Assembly (NCBI GenBank): GCA_964475835.1
Contig: CAYYYL010000004.1
Location: 80,346 to 144,345, forward strand
Reading direction: 5' to 3'
Length of the DNA: 64,000 bases
From: JABDCI01 sp964475835
GTDB lineage: Bacteria; Verrucomicrobiota; Verrucomicrobiia; JABWAM01
A program made the translations under genes and the position numbers. Under the pieces are notes generated by a model. The model was not told the DNA's origin, did not search any database, and saw nothing but the letters and a program-made list of their open reading frames with translations. This document shows, one piece after another, positions 50,852 through 59,850 of this stretch; position 1 is the stretch's first letter; every line of letters begins with the position of its first letter.

Positions 50852-51327
50852 TCCCTCCCCTCCTGCGCCGCTTCATCCCCCAATCTGTTCCATCCACAAA
50901 TCTCTTTCAGACCCTTTTTCTGTTTGGGGTGAGACTCTACTGGGGATGGCAGTTCTTTTTGACAGGCAAGGGAAAGCTTTCCCATCTATCGCGCACCTCT
51001 GAATTCTTCGCCAGTTTGAACATTCCCTTACCCACCCTGAACGCCGCCATGGCAGGAACCATCGAGTGCCTGGGAGGACTGCTCCTTTTGATCGGCCTTG
51101 GATCCCGTCTCGCTTCCATTCCCCTTATCCTCACCATGATCGTGGCCTATATGACGGCGCATCGAAGCACAGTCTTCGAGATTTGGGAGAAGTCCGAAAA
51201 CTTCGTCGCCGCTCCCCCCTTCCTCTTTCTGTTCGCCGCAACCCTCGTCTTCATTTTTGGTCCGGGACAGATCGCCCTCGATGCGTGGTTCGGGGGAGGA
51301 TCCTCCAGGCGTCCATCGAAGAAATAA
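50848..51327 (+). CDS. bufD: DoxX-family membrane protein (bufferin operon)
   Basis: A 159-residue four-TM DoxX protein: LFLFGVRLYWGWQFFLTGKGKL, MAGTIECLGGLLLLIGLGSRLASIPL, LTMIVAYMTAHRS and FLFLFAATLVFIFGPGQIALDAWFG. DoxX members are common last genes in BufABC operons, often called BufD, with a suspected redox or quinone role. The start overlaps the bufC stop (ATGA). It ends 12 bp before the converging mntR gene with no clear terminator between. Confidence 0.85.
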   Translation: MIPPLLRRFIPQSVPSTNLFQTLFLFGVRLYWGWQFFLTGKGKLSHLSRTSEFFASLNIPLPTLNAAMAGTIECLGGLLLLIGLGSRLASIPLILTMIVAYMTAHRSTVFEIWEKSENFVAAPPFLFLFAATLVFIFGPGQIALDAWFGGGSSRRPSKK

Positions 51328-51339
51328 CGGAGTTTCAGC

Positions 51340-51750
51340 TTATTTCCGGACAAACTCCCTGCGGGCGAGCCAGCGAGCCAGACATTTCAATGTCTTCGGG
51401 CTTACGTGATGCTCCATTCCCTCCGCATCCGCATCCGCCGTTCGCTCATCAACTCCCAACTGCATTAAAAACCGGCGTAACAAGTCATGACGCCTCTTCA
51501 TATCCGTCGCCATGGCACGACCGGGTGGGGTCATGACAATTCCCCGGTACTTTTCGTATTTGAGAAAACCATCCCGGGAAAGCTTCTGCACCATACGGGT
51601 GACACTCGGCCCCTTTAATCTCAACCGTTGCGCAATTTCCACGACCTTGGCATATCCACGGGTCTCGATCAGCTCATGAATGGCCTCGAGATAGTCTTGC
51701 TCCGCCGCACTCACCCCCGATTGTCTGGTTTTTTTCTCCGGCATGGCCAT
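51340..51750 (-). CDS. mntR: Manganese-responsive transcription regulator MntR (DtxR family)
   Basis: A 136-residue DtxR/MntR repressor with an N-terminal winged helix (YAKVVEIAQRLRLKGPSVTRMVQKL) and a dimerisation domain; no SH3 domain. The metal ligands match Bacillus MntR with a constant offset of 11: D19, E22, H88, E110, E113 and H114. AGGG precedes ATG 51750. It is divergent from mntH with an MntR-type palindrome between them, and converges on the bufferin-like operon. Confidence 0.93.
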   Translation of the reverse strand: MAMPEKKTRQSGVSAAEQDYLEAIHELIETRGYAKVVEIAQRLRLKGPSVTRMVQKLSRDGFLKYEKYRGIVMTPPGRAMATDMKRRHDLLRRFLMQLGVDERTADADAEGMEHHVSPKTLKCLARWLARREFVRK

Positions 51751-51803
51751 GACCCTAACTTCGTTCCCTCATCTTGGGAAGCGAAAACAAATCCCATTAA
51801 AAG

Positions 51804-51817
51804 TTAGCCTTGGCTAA
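51804..51817. promoter_or_regulatory. Candidate MntR operator in the mntR-mntH intergenic region
   Basis: TTAGCCTTGGCTAA is a 6-2-6 dyad resembling DtxR/MntR boxes. A possible -10 (TATAGT, 51822-51827) and a -35-like TTAAAA at about 51797 flank it, so binding would block mntH transcription. Repression by Mn-MntR is expected from the family, not shown. Confidence 0.65.
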
Positions 51818-51871
51818 TATGTATAGTGTTTGCTATTGACACCCTCCTCCATCCGTGACAACCTGTCGGAA

Positions 51872-53227
51872 ATGAATCGCCCGGCGGAGGAAAAGCACCT
51901 TTCGCAAGGATGGCGCCGTTCATCGGCAAATCCATCCCTGCCCGAAGTCCATCACTCGGTGGGAATTCCAGCTAGGGGCTCCTTCTGGAGAAAGTTCCTG
52001 GCCTTTGCAGGGCCGGGATATCTGGTCGCGGTAGGATACATGGATCCCGGTAATTGGGCGACCGATCTGGCGGGCGGGGCGAGATTCAACTATACGCTGT
52101 TGAGCGTAATCCTGATCTCCAATCTGATGGCGATCTTTTTGCAGGGACTTTCGTTGAAGCTGGGCATCGCCACGGGGCGGGACCTTGCTCAAGCGTGTCG
52201 GGACCACTATCCCAAGCCCATTGCCATGGGGCTGTGGATCCTCTGCGAAGTGGCCATAGCGGCGTGCGATCTGGCCGAGGTGATCGGATCGGCCATTGCC
52301 CTAAATCTGCTGTTTCACATCCCTTTAATCTGGGGTGTCTGCATTACAAGTCTGGATGTCCTTCTAATTCTTCTGTTACAGAACAAGGGCTTTCGCTACG
52401 TGGAGGCGTTTGTCATCACCCTGGTTTCGATCATCGGCGTTTGCTTCTGTCTGGAGCTTTACCTTTCCCGTCCGGATTGGTCGGGGGTCGCGCGGGGACT
52501 GGTTCCATCGGTCGAAATCATCACCAACAAGGAGATGCTCTACATCGCACTGGGAATTCTGGGTGCGACCGTGATGCCCCACAATCTCTACCTTCATTCC
52601 TCGATCGTGCAGACCCGAAACTATTCCGATACCGTTTCCGGAAAACGAGAGGCCGTCCGGTTTGCCTTTATGGATTCAACGCTCGCCCTTGGATTTGCGT
52701 TTTTCATCAACGCGGCGATCCTCATCCTCTCCGCGGCTGCATTCCACCATACAGGCCATCAGGATGTGGTGGAAATCAAGGATGCGTTCCATCTGCTGAC
52801 GCCCCTCCTGGGCACCAGTATGGCGGGCGTTCTGTTTGCGGTGGCCCTGCTGGCATCCGGTCAGAATTCGACCCTGACAGGCACCCTGGCCGGACAGATT
52901 GTGATGGAAGGATTTTTGAATCTCCGCCTTCCCCCCGCCGTGCGTCGGTTAATCACCCGTCTGATCGCCATTGTTCCAGCAGTGATCGTCACCGCCATCT
53001 ATGGCGAACAAGGGGCGGGCCGCCTTTTGATCCTGAGCCAGGTCATTCTCAGCGTTCAACTCTCCTTCGCAGCATTTCCCCTTCTCCTTTTTACAAGCAA
53101 TCGTGCCAAGATGGGGGTTTTTGTGAACAACAACCTGGTGAAAGCGTCAGGATGGTTTATCTGCACGTTAATTGCAGGACTGAATTTATGGCTGCTTTAT
53201 CAAACGTTTGCTGATTGGTTGAAATAG
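51872..53227 (+). CDS. mntH: Nramp-type manganese transporter MntH
   Basis: A 451-residue, 11-TM proton-coupled Mn2+/divalent metal importer. The TM1 metal site reads GYMDPGNWATDLAGG (DPGN) and TM6 reads GATVMPHNLYLHSS (MPH), both intact; GQNSTLTGTLAGQIVMEGF is the Nramp transport signature. ATG 51872 is chosen; a TTG at 51830 is in frame but would place the start next to the promoter. It shares the operator region with mntR and is followed 7 bp later by a Usp gene. Confidence 0.93.
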   Translation: MNRPAEEKHLSQGWRRSSANPSLPEVHHSVGIPARGSFWRKFLAFAGPGYLVAVGYMDPGNWATDLAGGARFNYTLLSVILISNLMAIFLQGLSLKLGIATGRDLAQACRDHYPKPIAMGLWILCEVAIAACDLAEVIGSAIALNLLFHIPLIWGVCITSLDVLLILLLQNKGFRYVEAFVITLVSIIGVCFCLELYLSRPDWSGVARGLVPSVEIITNKEMLYIALGILGATVMPHNLYLHSSIVQTRNYSDTVSGKREAVRFAFMDSTLALGFAFFINAAILILSAAAFHHTGHQDVVEIKDAFHLLTPLLGTSMAGVLFAVALLASGQNSTLTGTLAGQIVMEGFLNLRLPPAVRRLITRLIAIVPAVIVTAIYGEQGAGRLLILSQVILSVQLSFAAFPLLLFTSNRAKMGVFVNNNLVKASGWFICTLIAGLNLWLLYQTFADWLK

Positions 53228-53234
53228 CCCTCCC

Positions 53235-53663
53235 ATGTACCGCCACATCCTCATCCCCCTGGAAAACACCCGGTTTGATTCCGTGATCCTGGATCACATC
53301 CGTCCACTGGCCCGGATGACCGGTGCCCGGCTGACATTGATCCATGTGGCCGATGGTTTCGCGGCGAGACTTTTTGATCACCTCAATCTAAGGGAATCCG
53401 AGGAGATGAAAAAGGACAGGAACTATCTCGAACGGATCGCCAGCCAGCTCAAGGACGATGGATTTCAGGTGGAAATCATCCTTGAACTCGGTGAACCCGC
53501 CGATGAGATACTTAAAACCATTGTATCCCAAAAATGCGATCTCGTGGCGATGACCACCCACGGGCACCGTTTCCTTTTCGATCTTTTTCTGGGAAGCACC
53601 GCACACACCGTACGGCATCTTGCGGAAGTCCCCGTCCTTCTGCTGAAGGCCCCCTCGAAATAA
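53235..53663 (+). CDS. Universal stress protein (UspA family)
   Basis: A 142-residue Usp protein: MYRHILIPLENTRFDSVIL, ARLTLIHVADGF, CDLVAMTTHGHRFLFDLFLGSTAHTVRHLAEVPVLLLK. The ATP-binding G-2x-G-9x-G motif is partly altered (THGHRFLF...GSTA), so it may not bind ATP. Only 7 bp separate it from mntH, a pairing often seen, so it is probably cotranscribed and Mn-regulated. Confidence 0.88.
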   Translation: MYRHILIPLENTRFDSVILDHIRPLARMTGARLTLIHVADGFAARLFDHLNLRESEEMKKDRNYLERIASQLKDDGFQVEIILELGEPADEILKTIVSQKCDLVAMTTHGHRFLFDLFLGSTAHTVRHLAEVPVLLLKAPSK

Positions 53664-53683
53664 AGGGTCGATCTGGAAGCTTT

Positions 53684-54370
53684 CTAGATCACATCCCGGG
53701 CCGTCACCACTTTGTAGTAAAATTGGAACGTGTTCTCAATGCTTCGAGGGGGCTTTCCTTTTGGAAATGGCTTTTTGGGAACAACGGCTTGAAAGAGAAT
53801 CCGATCAGCAAAGTGCTGCTTCAATCCGGATTCATGGGAACAGTAGGCGATCATACGGGGGAGACGTTGGGGCAATTGAGCAAATTCCTCTTCCGTCAAA
53901 ATGGGGGGGCCGATAAATGAAACAATCACCGAAGCCTCAGGATGGTCCTTGAGAATTCGGAAATATATTTCTGAAGGCATCCCTTCACCAAACCCCCGCA
54001 ACGAAGTAAAATGCGCGCCTTGTTGGGAATCGTAGGGAGGCTGTTGAGGAAGGGTCTCTGTCGCAAGAATGCGAACGGCAGGCTCCTTTTGCAGGGTTTC
54101 ATGAAAAAGACTCATTTGCTTTTGAAAAGCACGTGACTCGGTGTGCTGCTGAAAATCATCCACAATCACAATTTGACTGGGCTGCCCCGAGGACGTCTCG
54201 ATCACTTCCATGGCCATCCCATATCCCAAAGCCTCGTACGGGCGAATGCTAGATCTGGGTTTGAATTTGCATTGGGAGAGAAAGATCGAGGTCGTGGATA
54301 CCAGAATCAAAAAGACAGAGATCGCTTTGACAAGTGGCCTCTTCTCGGGACTGATTGAGATGAAAGCCAT
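53684..54370 (-). CDS. Hypothetical membrane-anchored periplasmic protein
   Basis: A 228-residue protein with an N-terminal signal anchor (AISVFLILVSTTSIFLSQCKF). The rest is soluble alpha/beta: QIVIVDDFQQHTES, VRILATETLPQQPPYDS, GMPSEIYFRILKDHPEASVIVSFIGPPIL, RMIAYCSHESGLKQHFADRILFQAVVPKK. The alternation resembles a type 1 periplasmic-binding-like fold, but I recognise no family. Its stop overlaps a 21-bp imperfect palindrome (53670-53690) that could end transcription from both converging genes. Confidence 0.6.
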   Translation of the reverse strand: MAFISISPEKRPLVKAISVFLILVSTTSIFLSQCKFKPRSSIRPYEALGYGMAMEVIETSSGQPSQIVIVDDFQQHTESRAFQKQMSLFHETLQKEPAVRILATETLPQQPPYDSQQGAHFTSLRGFGEGMPSEIYFRILKDHPEASVIVSFIGPPILTEEEFAQLPQRLPRMIAYCSHESGLKQHFADRILFQAVVPKKPFPKGKPPRSIENTFQFYYKVVTARDVI

Positions 54371-54439
54371 AGCCCCAGCCTAGAACAAGTCACGGCAGCT
54401 GGAAAACACAAAAAGTCGATGCCCGTGACAACGCCCTTT

Positions 54440-55198
54440 TTATTGCGGATTCAAAACCTGAACCCGTTGGGCAACATCCAACGCATTGAATGCCCTCGCG
54501 TTGACCATCTCGACATGGCCGTCATAGTAGGAAGCATGACTCTTTCCCCGATGCCGTTCACTTAACGTGTCTTCAAGAACCTGACCGAAAAAGTAGCCAT
54601 CATTAAACCTCGTCCCCTCCTCAACAAAGAAAGGGGTCTGGGATGGGTTTTTTACAAATTGATCGATGGGAAACGCCCCCCTTGAATCCGCAGGAGGAAT
54701 GAACATATTTCCAGAACTCGGATCGTCCGGCATGGAGCCCGCCACCATGGTAAAATTTTGAGTGTAACTAAACGGACGGGGAATGACGGGTTGCAGAAAA
54801 CCACCCACCCCCGTATCCACCGTCTGCATATCATCGGTGGGACAACGGAAAAGAGACGGATCATTGGGAAGATAACCTTCCGCAACCACCGTGCCGGTGG
54901 AGGGAATAAATGCGGCGGGATCAACCCCGCCCTTGGCATGCCAGGGATAAAGGTAGGAAAGAAAGCATACCCCGCAAGGGATGAACCCTTCATGTTCATC
55001 TGTCGCAAAAACCAGACAGGAAGCCGTCAATTGGCGCATGTTATTCAAACAAGCCACCGATCGTGCATTCTCCTTTGACGCTTGCAACGCTGGTAAAAGA
55101 AGGGACGACAAAACCATGATAATGGAGATGACGACCAGGAGCTCGGTCAAAGTGAATCCCCCCCGTCTCCCACCACGGTTGTATTTAACGACGCTCAC
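54440..55198 (-). CDS. Prepilin-like protein with H-X9-DG C-terminal domain (1)
   Basis: A 252-residue pseudopilin-like protein. The leader MSVVKYNRGGRRGG is followed by FTLTELLVVISIIMVLSSLLLPALQAS with Glu5. The body has Cys-containing loops (PCGVCFLS, FRCPTDD), and the C-terminal signature H-RGKSHASYY-DG (H-X9-DG). This group is hugely expanded in Verrucomicrobiota, Lentisphaerae and Planctomycetes. Function is unknown, possibly minor pseudopilins. It is unlike the short pilins at 23.6-24.6 kb. Confidence 0.88.
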   Translation of the reverse strand: MSVVKYNRGGRRGGFTLTELLVVISIIMVLSSLLLPALQASKENARSVACLNNMRQLTASCLVFATDEHEGFIPCGVCFLSYLYPWHAKGGVDPAAFIPSTGTVVAEGYLPNDPSLFRCPTDDMQTVDTGVGGFLQPVIPRPFSYTQNFTMVAGSMPDDPSSGNMFIPPADSRGAFPIDQFVKNPSQTPFFVEEGTRFNDGYFFGQVLEDTLSERHRGKSHASYYDGHVEMVNARAFNALDVAQRVQVLNPQ

Positions 55199-55329
55199 CT
55201 ACATTAATATCGGCCATTTTCCCTCATATTCAACTGGCAACAGGTATTTTCAGACAGCAAAAAAGGGGTGCTGAAGAAAAAATGTTATCGTTTACATTTT
55301 AATCTCACTTTTCTTAAATTATGGATGCC

Positions 55330-58300
55330 TTATTCGCTGAACAGGTAGTTGAAGTCCTCTTTGGTCAGGGCTCGGGCGAAACTTTCCTCACCGAGAATGT
55401 CCTTCACCATGGACGCCTTGTTCTGCTGAAGCTGGTAGATCTTGTCTTCCACCGTATCCCTGGCCAGGAGGCGATAAGTGATCACGGTTCGATCCTGTCC
55501 AATTCGATGGGTTCGATCAATGGCCTGGGCTTCGACCGCGGGATTCCACCACGGGTCGTAAAGAACCACATAGCTTGCTGCCGTCAGATTGAGTCCCGTT
55601 CCAGCGGCTTTAAGGGAAAGCAGGAAGACCGACGCACGGGGATCCTGCTGAAATCCCTGAACCACGGCTTCACGTTTCACCGTACGGCCTGTCAACATGT
55701 GATAGGGAATACTCCTGGTATCGAGCTCCTTTTCAAGGAGGTTGAGCATCTGAACGAACTGACTGAAGACAAGCACCTTGTGCCCCCCCGCAATCAAAGG
55801 TTCGAGAATATCCATCAACGCCATGGTTTTCCCGGATCCGGACACCCCCTGTCCTCCGATCAGACTTGGGTGACAGCAGATCTGGCGTAAACGGGTCAAT
55901 GCAGCGAGAACATGAATCTTTTTCTGAGCAAACGCCGGTCCGTCCTCCAAGTTCAAGACCATTTCGCGGGCACGCTTGAGCTCGGAAACATAAAGCACAC
56001 GCTGTTCCTCCGTGAGTTCGCAATCGCGTTTTTCCTCGATACGATCCGGAAGATCCGGCGCGACCTCCTTTTTGATGCGGCGAAGAAGGATCGGCCGCAG
56101 GCGCGAAGCCAGCTGCTTTCGTCGCTGGGGATGTTCCGGATTGTCGTATAATTCAACAAACTGGCCCCTTTTCCCCAGATAACCCGGAGCCACAAAATCC
56201 ACAATGCTCCAGAGATCCAGGAGACGGTTCTCCAGCGGCGTTCCCGTAAGAGCAAGGCGATGATGAGCCTTTAACTGCTTGGCGGCCTGGGCCACCTGGG
56301 AGTCCGGATTTTTGATATTTTGCGCTTCATCCAGAATCACCGCCCGGAATTGGAACTGCTTTAACTCATCAAGGTCGCGGCGAAGAAGCGCGTAATTCGT
56401 GATCACCAGATCGTAACCCGGAATCTCACGACGCAATTCATGACGGGCCTCCCCGCTCGTAAGAAGCAGAATTTTCGATCCATCCACAAATTTTTCTGCC
56501 TCACGCTGCCAGTTATAAACCACGCTTGCGGGACAAACCACCAGACAGGGAGAGGAACCTTCGGCGTCGCGCAAACTTTCCATCCATGCCAGCGCCTGCA
56601 AGGTCTTTCCCAATCCCATGTCGTCCGCCAGAATCGCCCCCAGTTGAAGCGAGGATGCATAGCTGAGAAACTTGAGCCCCTCGACCTGATAACCACGCAT
56701 TTCAGCGCGCAAACGCGAGGGAATGGTGACCTCAGGCAACCCTTGAAATCCAGCCAGCTTTCCCTTCAATTCCAACAGCGCGTCCCGTGCCTCCTCCGTG
56801 GCTCCATCCTCAAGCATCGAAATCAGCTGCTGCACCGATTCGGCATTTGCATGCACAAATTGCCACGGGGTAATCCTCTGCTCCTCCCCCGAAAAAAGGT
56901 CGAGCCCCACTTCAGCCACCGTCTGAGCCGTTTTTTGAAGCTCCTGCCCCTCCTCCCGATTAATCCACCGTCCACTCGAAAGTTTGACGAATTTTTCCTG
57001 GGAGCTTTCAAGAATCTGCGCGTCTGCGGATGTGAGCTTCAGCTCCATGGAATCCCAATCCGCTGAGATGGTGAACCAATCCATTCCGCTCGATCGGATC
57101 TTCAAACGCCCGGCCGCATGGTGAGAGGGGGTCACCAGACTGCGAAACGCAGGATTTGCCCAGAACTCGGTACTCTTCGGGCGGGCCGCCCATTGCTCCA
57201 ACAATTGTTCGATCCGCCGGCTGTCAAGGTATACCCACCATCCATGGTCCTCCTCAAGTCCAGCTTGAAGCGCTGTCTCCAGACCCAGCGTATCCATCCA
57301 TTCCTGCGCCAAGGCTGTCTCTGAAAATTTGGGAACATGCTCCAGGTGTTGTCCGTTGGATTGAGAGGGTTCCAGAGGAGCCGTTGGGGCTTGAGCCTCG
57401 GGTGCTTCAAGACAAATATTTTGGACATGAACCTTCTTCGATCCCTCGACGGGGCCATGCCGCGTGGCGTCACGATCCGCCCAAAACCCCTCATGAGTGA
57501 GCTTCTGAAGCATCCAGCCATCGCTGACATATTCCCAACGATGATTCGAGTCCCGGGAAAGAGCATAAAGACGGACGCAAAGCCAGTCTGTCGGGTTCAG
57601 GTTCATCGAAAAAATGGTCTGAACAGGATGCTGACACACCAGCCCGGCCGATTGATCCGCAAGGCGTGGAAAACGACGAAGAAGGCCGGGTAGCAACGCG
57701 GTTCGCCGGCTCGATGTCAGCTTCAACGCCTCGCCCTTGAGAAAGGGAACAAGAACCGAAGCCGGAGGGGCGTTCTGTACCAGATAAAACGCCTGATTCA
57801 CAAATGCGAAAGTGGGTTCCCTGCCCTCAGAACCTGCCGGAGGAAATACCAACCGGGCCTCCTGAAGGGGAAATGTACCGACACCCGGTACATGAATGGA
57901 AAAATCAAGGGAAACAGGGGACTGCTTCTCCGTCCCACCCTCTTGGGAGGCGCGGGGACTTTGGAAAACAGGCACAATCGAAGCCACGGTACGCTCATAC
58001 TTCACCGGCGTACCATCCTTCCACACACATCGCTCCACCCTGCCCCACGCGCTCAACCACGCATGCAATGCCCTCCCCTGGCTGATGAAAGTCGCGTTTT
58101 CCTGCGTTGCAGACTGATGGGGATCGGCGAGGAGATGAAACTGGGCGTTCAACCATCGCAAAAAATCCGAATCCTCCGCATTGAAACGCTGGGGAGACCG
58201 TGTCGCCTCAACTGCAAATGTGCGAATCTGCTGAGGTGTCCTGGGAGCATCCTTCAACTTTTTACTCGAAAGCAACAACTGGATGGCAGGCCCCTCCCCC

Positions 58301-59106
58301 GAAGCCGGAGCCGCATCCCACGACCACACCACACGAATCGAACGCTCAGGCTTTAACGCATGGGAAGGCATTAGGGCCATCCACTCCTGAATGGAACTCA
58401 CCCATGCCTCCTCCTTGCTTCGGGTCTCCTCCTTTTCAAATTCCTTGTAATGACGGTGTGGCTCCAGTTCGGGGGGAAGCCGGCCTCCAAGTTTTGAAAT
58501 ATGGCGGGCAAGAAGCCACGCTCTCTTCTCGAGCTTCTGCCCCTCGAGCATGGAAAACCATTGATTCGAGGCCACGTTCGATTTCAACCCGAGCTGCTCA
58601 CACAATGGTCCGATCACTTGAACCGCATCCCACGTGTTGCGGGCCTCAAGAAATTGGGTGACCAGGGATTTCCGGGAGCTCCTCGGTGATTCCTCCTTTT
58701 TTTCCGCCGAAACGAGGCTCACCAGCCGGTCGATGGTGTTTTCGATGGACCTTGCAAAGGCCCCCGCCTTTGAACGCTTCTCTTCCGTCCCAGCCCCTCC
58801 CTCGACTCCATGTTGAAGGACATGATGCGCCACGGCATAGGCGTGCTTGCAATTCGAATGAACGGTGCAACTACACTGATTTTTCCAAACGGCACCATCC
58901 AGTTTCCACGACACCTTGCACGATTCATCATCAGCCACGACCGCCGTGATGCGATTCCCATGACACTCCACCAACTGCACCAAGCCGTTGATCAGACAAT
59001 CCGTGCCCTGACGGCGGGACTGCAGATTGAACTGAAGAGTGTCCTGTGCCAGGGAATGGCGCTCGGCAGGGGACAGCACCCAGGCTTTGTGTGTGGTTAC
59101 TGGCAC
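55330..59106 (-). CDS. SWIM-zinc-finger SNF2/Swi2-family ATPase
   Basis: A 1258-residue protein. An N-terminal SWIM zinc finger (C78-x-C80-x5-C86-x-H88) is followed by a long region of unknown fold, then SNF2 helicase lobes in the last 460 residues: ILADDMGLGKTLQALAW (Walker A), VILDEAQNIKNP (DEAQ instead of DEAH), LALTGTPLENRLLDLWSI, VFSQFVQMLNLLEKEL, and IDRTHRIGQDRTVITYRL. Related to HepA/RapA-type proteins that remodel nucleoprotein complexes. The SWIM module suggests DNA or protein binding. No methylase or nuclease neighbours are present, so I do not call it a defence gene. Confidence 0.92.
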   Translation of the reverse strand: MPVTTHKAWVLSPAERHSLAQDTLQFNLQSRRQGTDCLINGLVQLVECHGNRITAVVADDESCKVSWKLDGAVWKNQCSCTVHSNCKHAYAVAHHVLQHGVEGGAGTEEKRSKAGAFARSIENTIDRLVSLVSAEKKEESPRSSRKSLVTQFLEARNTWDAVQVIGPLCEQLGLKSNVASNQWFSMLEGQKLEKRAWLLARHISKLGGRLPPELEPHRHYKEFEKEETRSKEEAWVSSIQEWMALMPSHALKPERSIRVVWSWDAAPASGEGPAIQLLLSSKKLKDAPRTPQQIRTFAVEATRSPQRFNAEDSDFLRWLNAQFHLLADPHQSATQENATFISQGRALHAWLSAWGRVERCVWKDGTPVKYERTVASIVPVFQSPRASQEGGTEKQSPVSLDFSIHVPGVGTFPLQEARLVFPPAGSEGREPTFAFVNQAFYLVQNAPPASVLVPFLKGEALKLTSSRRTALLPGLLRRFPRLADQSAGLVCQHPVQTIFSMNLNPTDWLCVRLYALSRDSNHRWEYVSDGWMLQKLTHEGFWADRDATRHGPVEGSKKVHVQNICLEAPEAQAPTAPLEPSQSNGQHLEHVPKFSETALAQEWMDTLGLETALQAGLEEDHGWWVYLDSRRIEQLLEQWAARPKSTEFWANPAFRSLVTPSHHAAGRLKIRSSGMDWFTISADWDSMELKLTSADAQILESSQEKFVKLSSGRWINREEGQELQKTAQTVAEVGLDLFSGEEQRITPWQFVHANAESVQQLISMLEDGATEEARDALLELKGKLAGFQGLPEVTIPSRLRAEMRGYQVEGLKFLSYASSLQLGAILADDMGLGKTLQALAWMESLRDAEGSSPCLVVCPASVVYNWQREAEKFVDGSKILLLTSGEARHELRREIPGYDLVITNYALLRRDLDELKQFQFRAVILDEAQNIKNPDSQVAQAAKQLKAHHRLALTGTPLENRLLDLWSIVDFVAPGYLGKRGQFVELYDNPEHPQRRKQLASRLRPILLRRIKKEVAPDLPDRIEEKRDCELTEEQRVLYVSELKRAREMVLNLEDGPAFAQKKIHVLAALTRLRQICCHPSLIGGQGVSGSGKTMALMDILEPLIAGGHKVLVFSQFVQMLNLLEKELDTRSIPYHMLTGRTVKREAVVQGFQQDPRASVFLLSLKAAGTGLNLTAASYVVLYDPWWNPAVEAQAIDRTHRIGQDRTVITYRLLARDTVEDKIYQLQQNKASMVKDILGEESFARALTKEDFNYLFSE

Positions 59107-59174
59107 GATCCTTCAGAGTGACAGGGCGGCCGCGAAGAATCAATCTTCTTTCCGAGGGCGGGACGGTGATCGGA

Positions 59175-59201
59175 TCCGGAGCGGAACCCCTCCGCTCCGG
59201 A
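59175..59201. terminator. Strong hairpin downstream of the peroxiredoxin gene
   Basis: Perfect 11-bp stem TCCGGAGCGGA/TCCGCTCCGGA with a 5-nt loop, 11 bp past the peroxiredoxin stop on the minus strand. No U-tract follows in that direction, so it may act with Rho or stabilise the 3' end. Confidence 0.55.
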
Positions 59202-59212
59202 AAATCAAAACC

Positions 59213-59692
59213 TTATTTCAACGCCTGCAGCGTTTGCTTCACAGCCGCAAAATTAGGAAGGTCCTTCGGCGTCGGGGTCGTCTCAGCATAACGCACAACC
59301 CCCTGCTTATCGATCACGAAAGCGGCACGCGCAGACACACTCCCCAGACCGATCAGGTCGGAAAGCAAAACTCCGTAGGCCTGGGCCGCCTGCTTATTCA
59401 GATCGCTCAGCAACGGAATGTTGATTTTCTCCTTCTGCGCCCACGCCTCCTGAGCAAAGGGACTGTCCACGGAAATCCCCAGCACTTCGGCATCCAGGGA
59501 TGAATAGTCGTTTAATCCATTACTGATATCGCACATCTCCTGGGTGCAGACACTCGTAAACGCGAGGGGATAAAACAGGAGAACCGTATTTTTCTTTCCA
59601 AAATTATTACTGAGTTTGACATCCTCAAGCCCGCTTGAGGTTTTGCGCTTGAGGGTAAAATCCGGAGCCTTGCTGCCAATTGAAACTGCCAT
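59213..59692 (-). CDS. Peroxiredoxin (AhpC/TSA-BCP type)
   Basis: A 159-residue thiol peroxidase. Peroxidatic Cys49 lies in PLAFTSVCTQEMC and a second Cys at 54 gives the C-x4-C spacing of BCP-type atypical 2-Cys enzymes. Also seen: GSKAPDFTLKRK, VLLFYPLAF, LGISVDSPFAQEAW and AAFVIDKQGVVRY. ATG 59692 follows AAAGGA with a 6-nt spacer and is preferred to an in-frame TTG at 59698. It detoxifies H2O2 or organic peroxides. Confidence 0.92.
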   Translation of the reverse strand: MAVSIGSKAPDFTLKRKTSSGLEDVKLSNNFGKKNTVLLFYPLAFTSVCTQEMCDISNGLNDYSSLDAEVLGISVDSPFAQEAWAQKEKINIPLLSDLNKQAAQAYGVLLSDLIGLGSVSARAAFVIDKQGVVRYAETTPTPKDLPNFAAVKQTLQALK

Positions 59693-59850
59693 ATACAATC
59701 CTTTGGGTTTAATGGGTTAAAACTTCAGTCTAGCAAGAGGCCGGAAAAATACAATGCCCTCCTTCACGGTTCATCACCCATTTGGATTCCGTGCTCGACA
59801 AAACGAAGGGCGCCTCATACACCTGAACTAAACGTTACCCGAATTTTGGA

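Noticed and set aside
55330..59106. SNF2 ATPase considered as part of an anti-phage system (DISARM or similar)
   Set aside because: No methylase, nuclease, PLD or DUF1998 partner adjoins it; neighbours are a prepilin-like gene and a peroxiredoxin.
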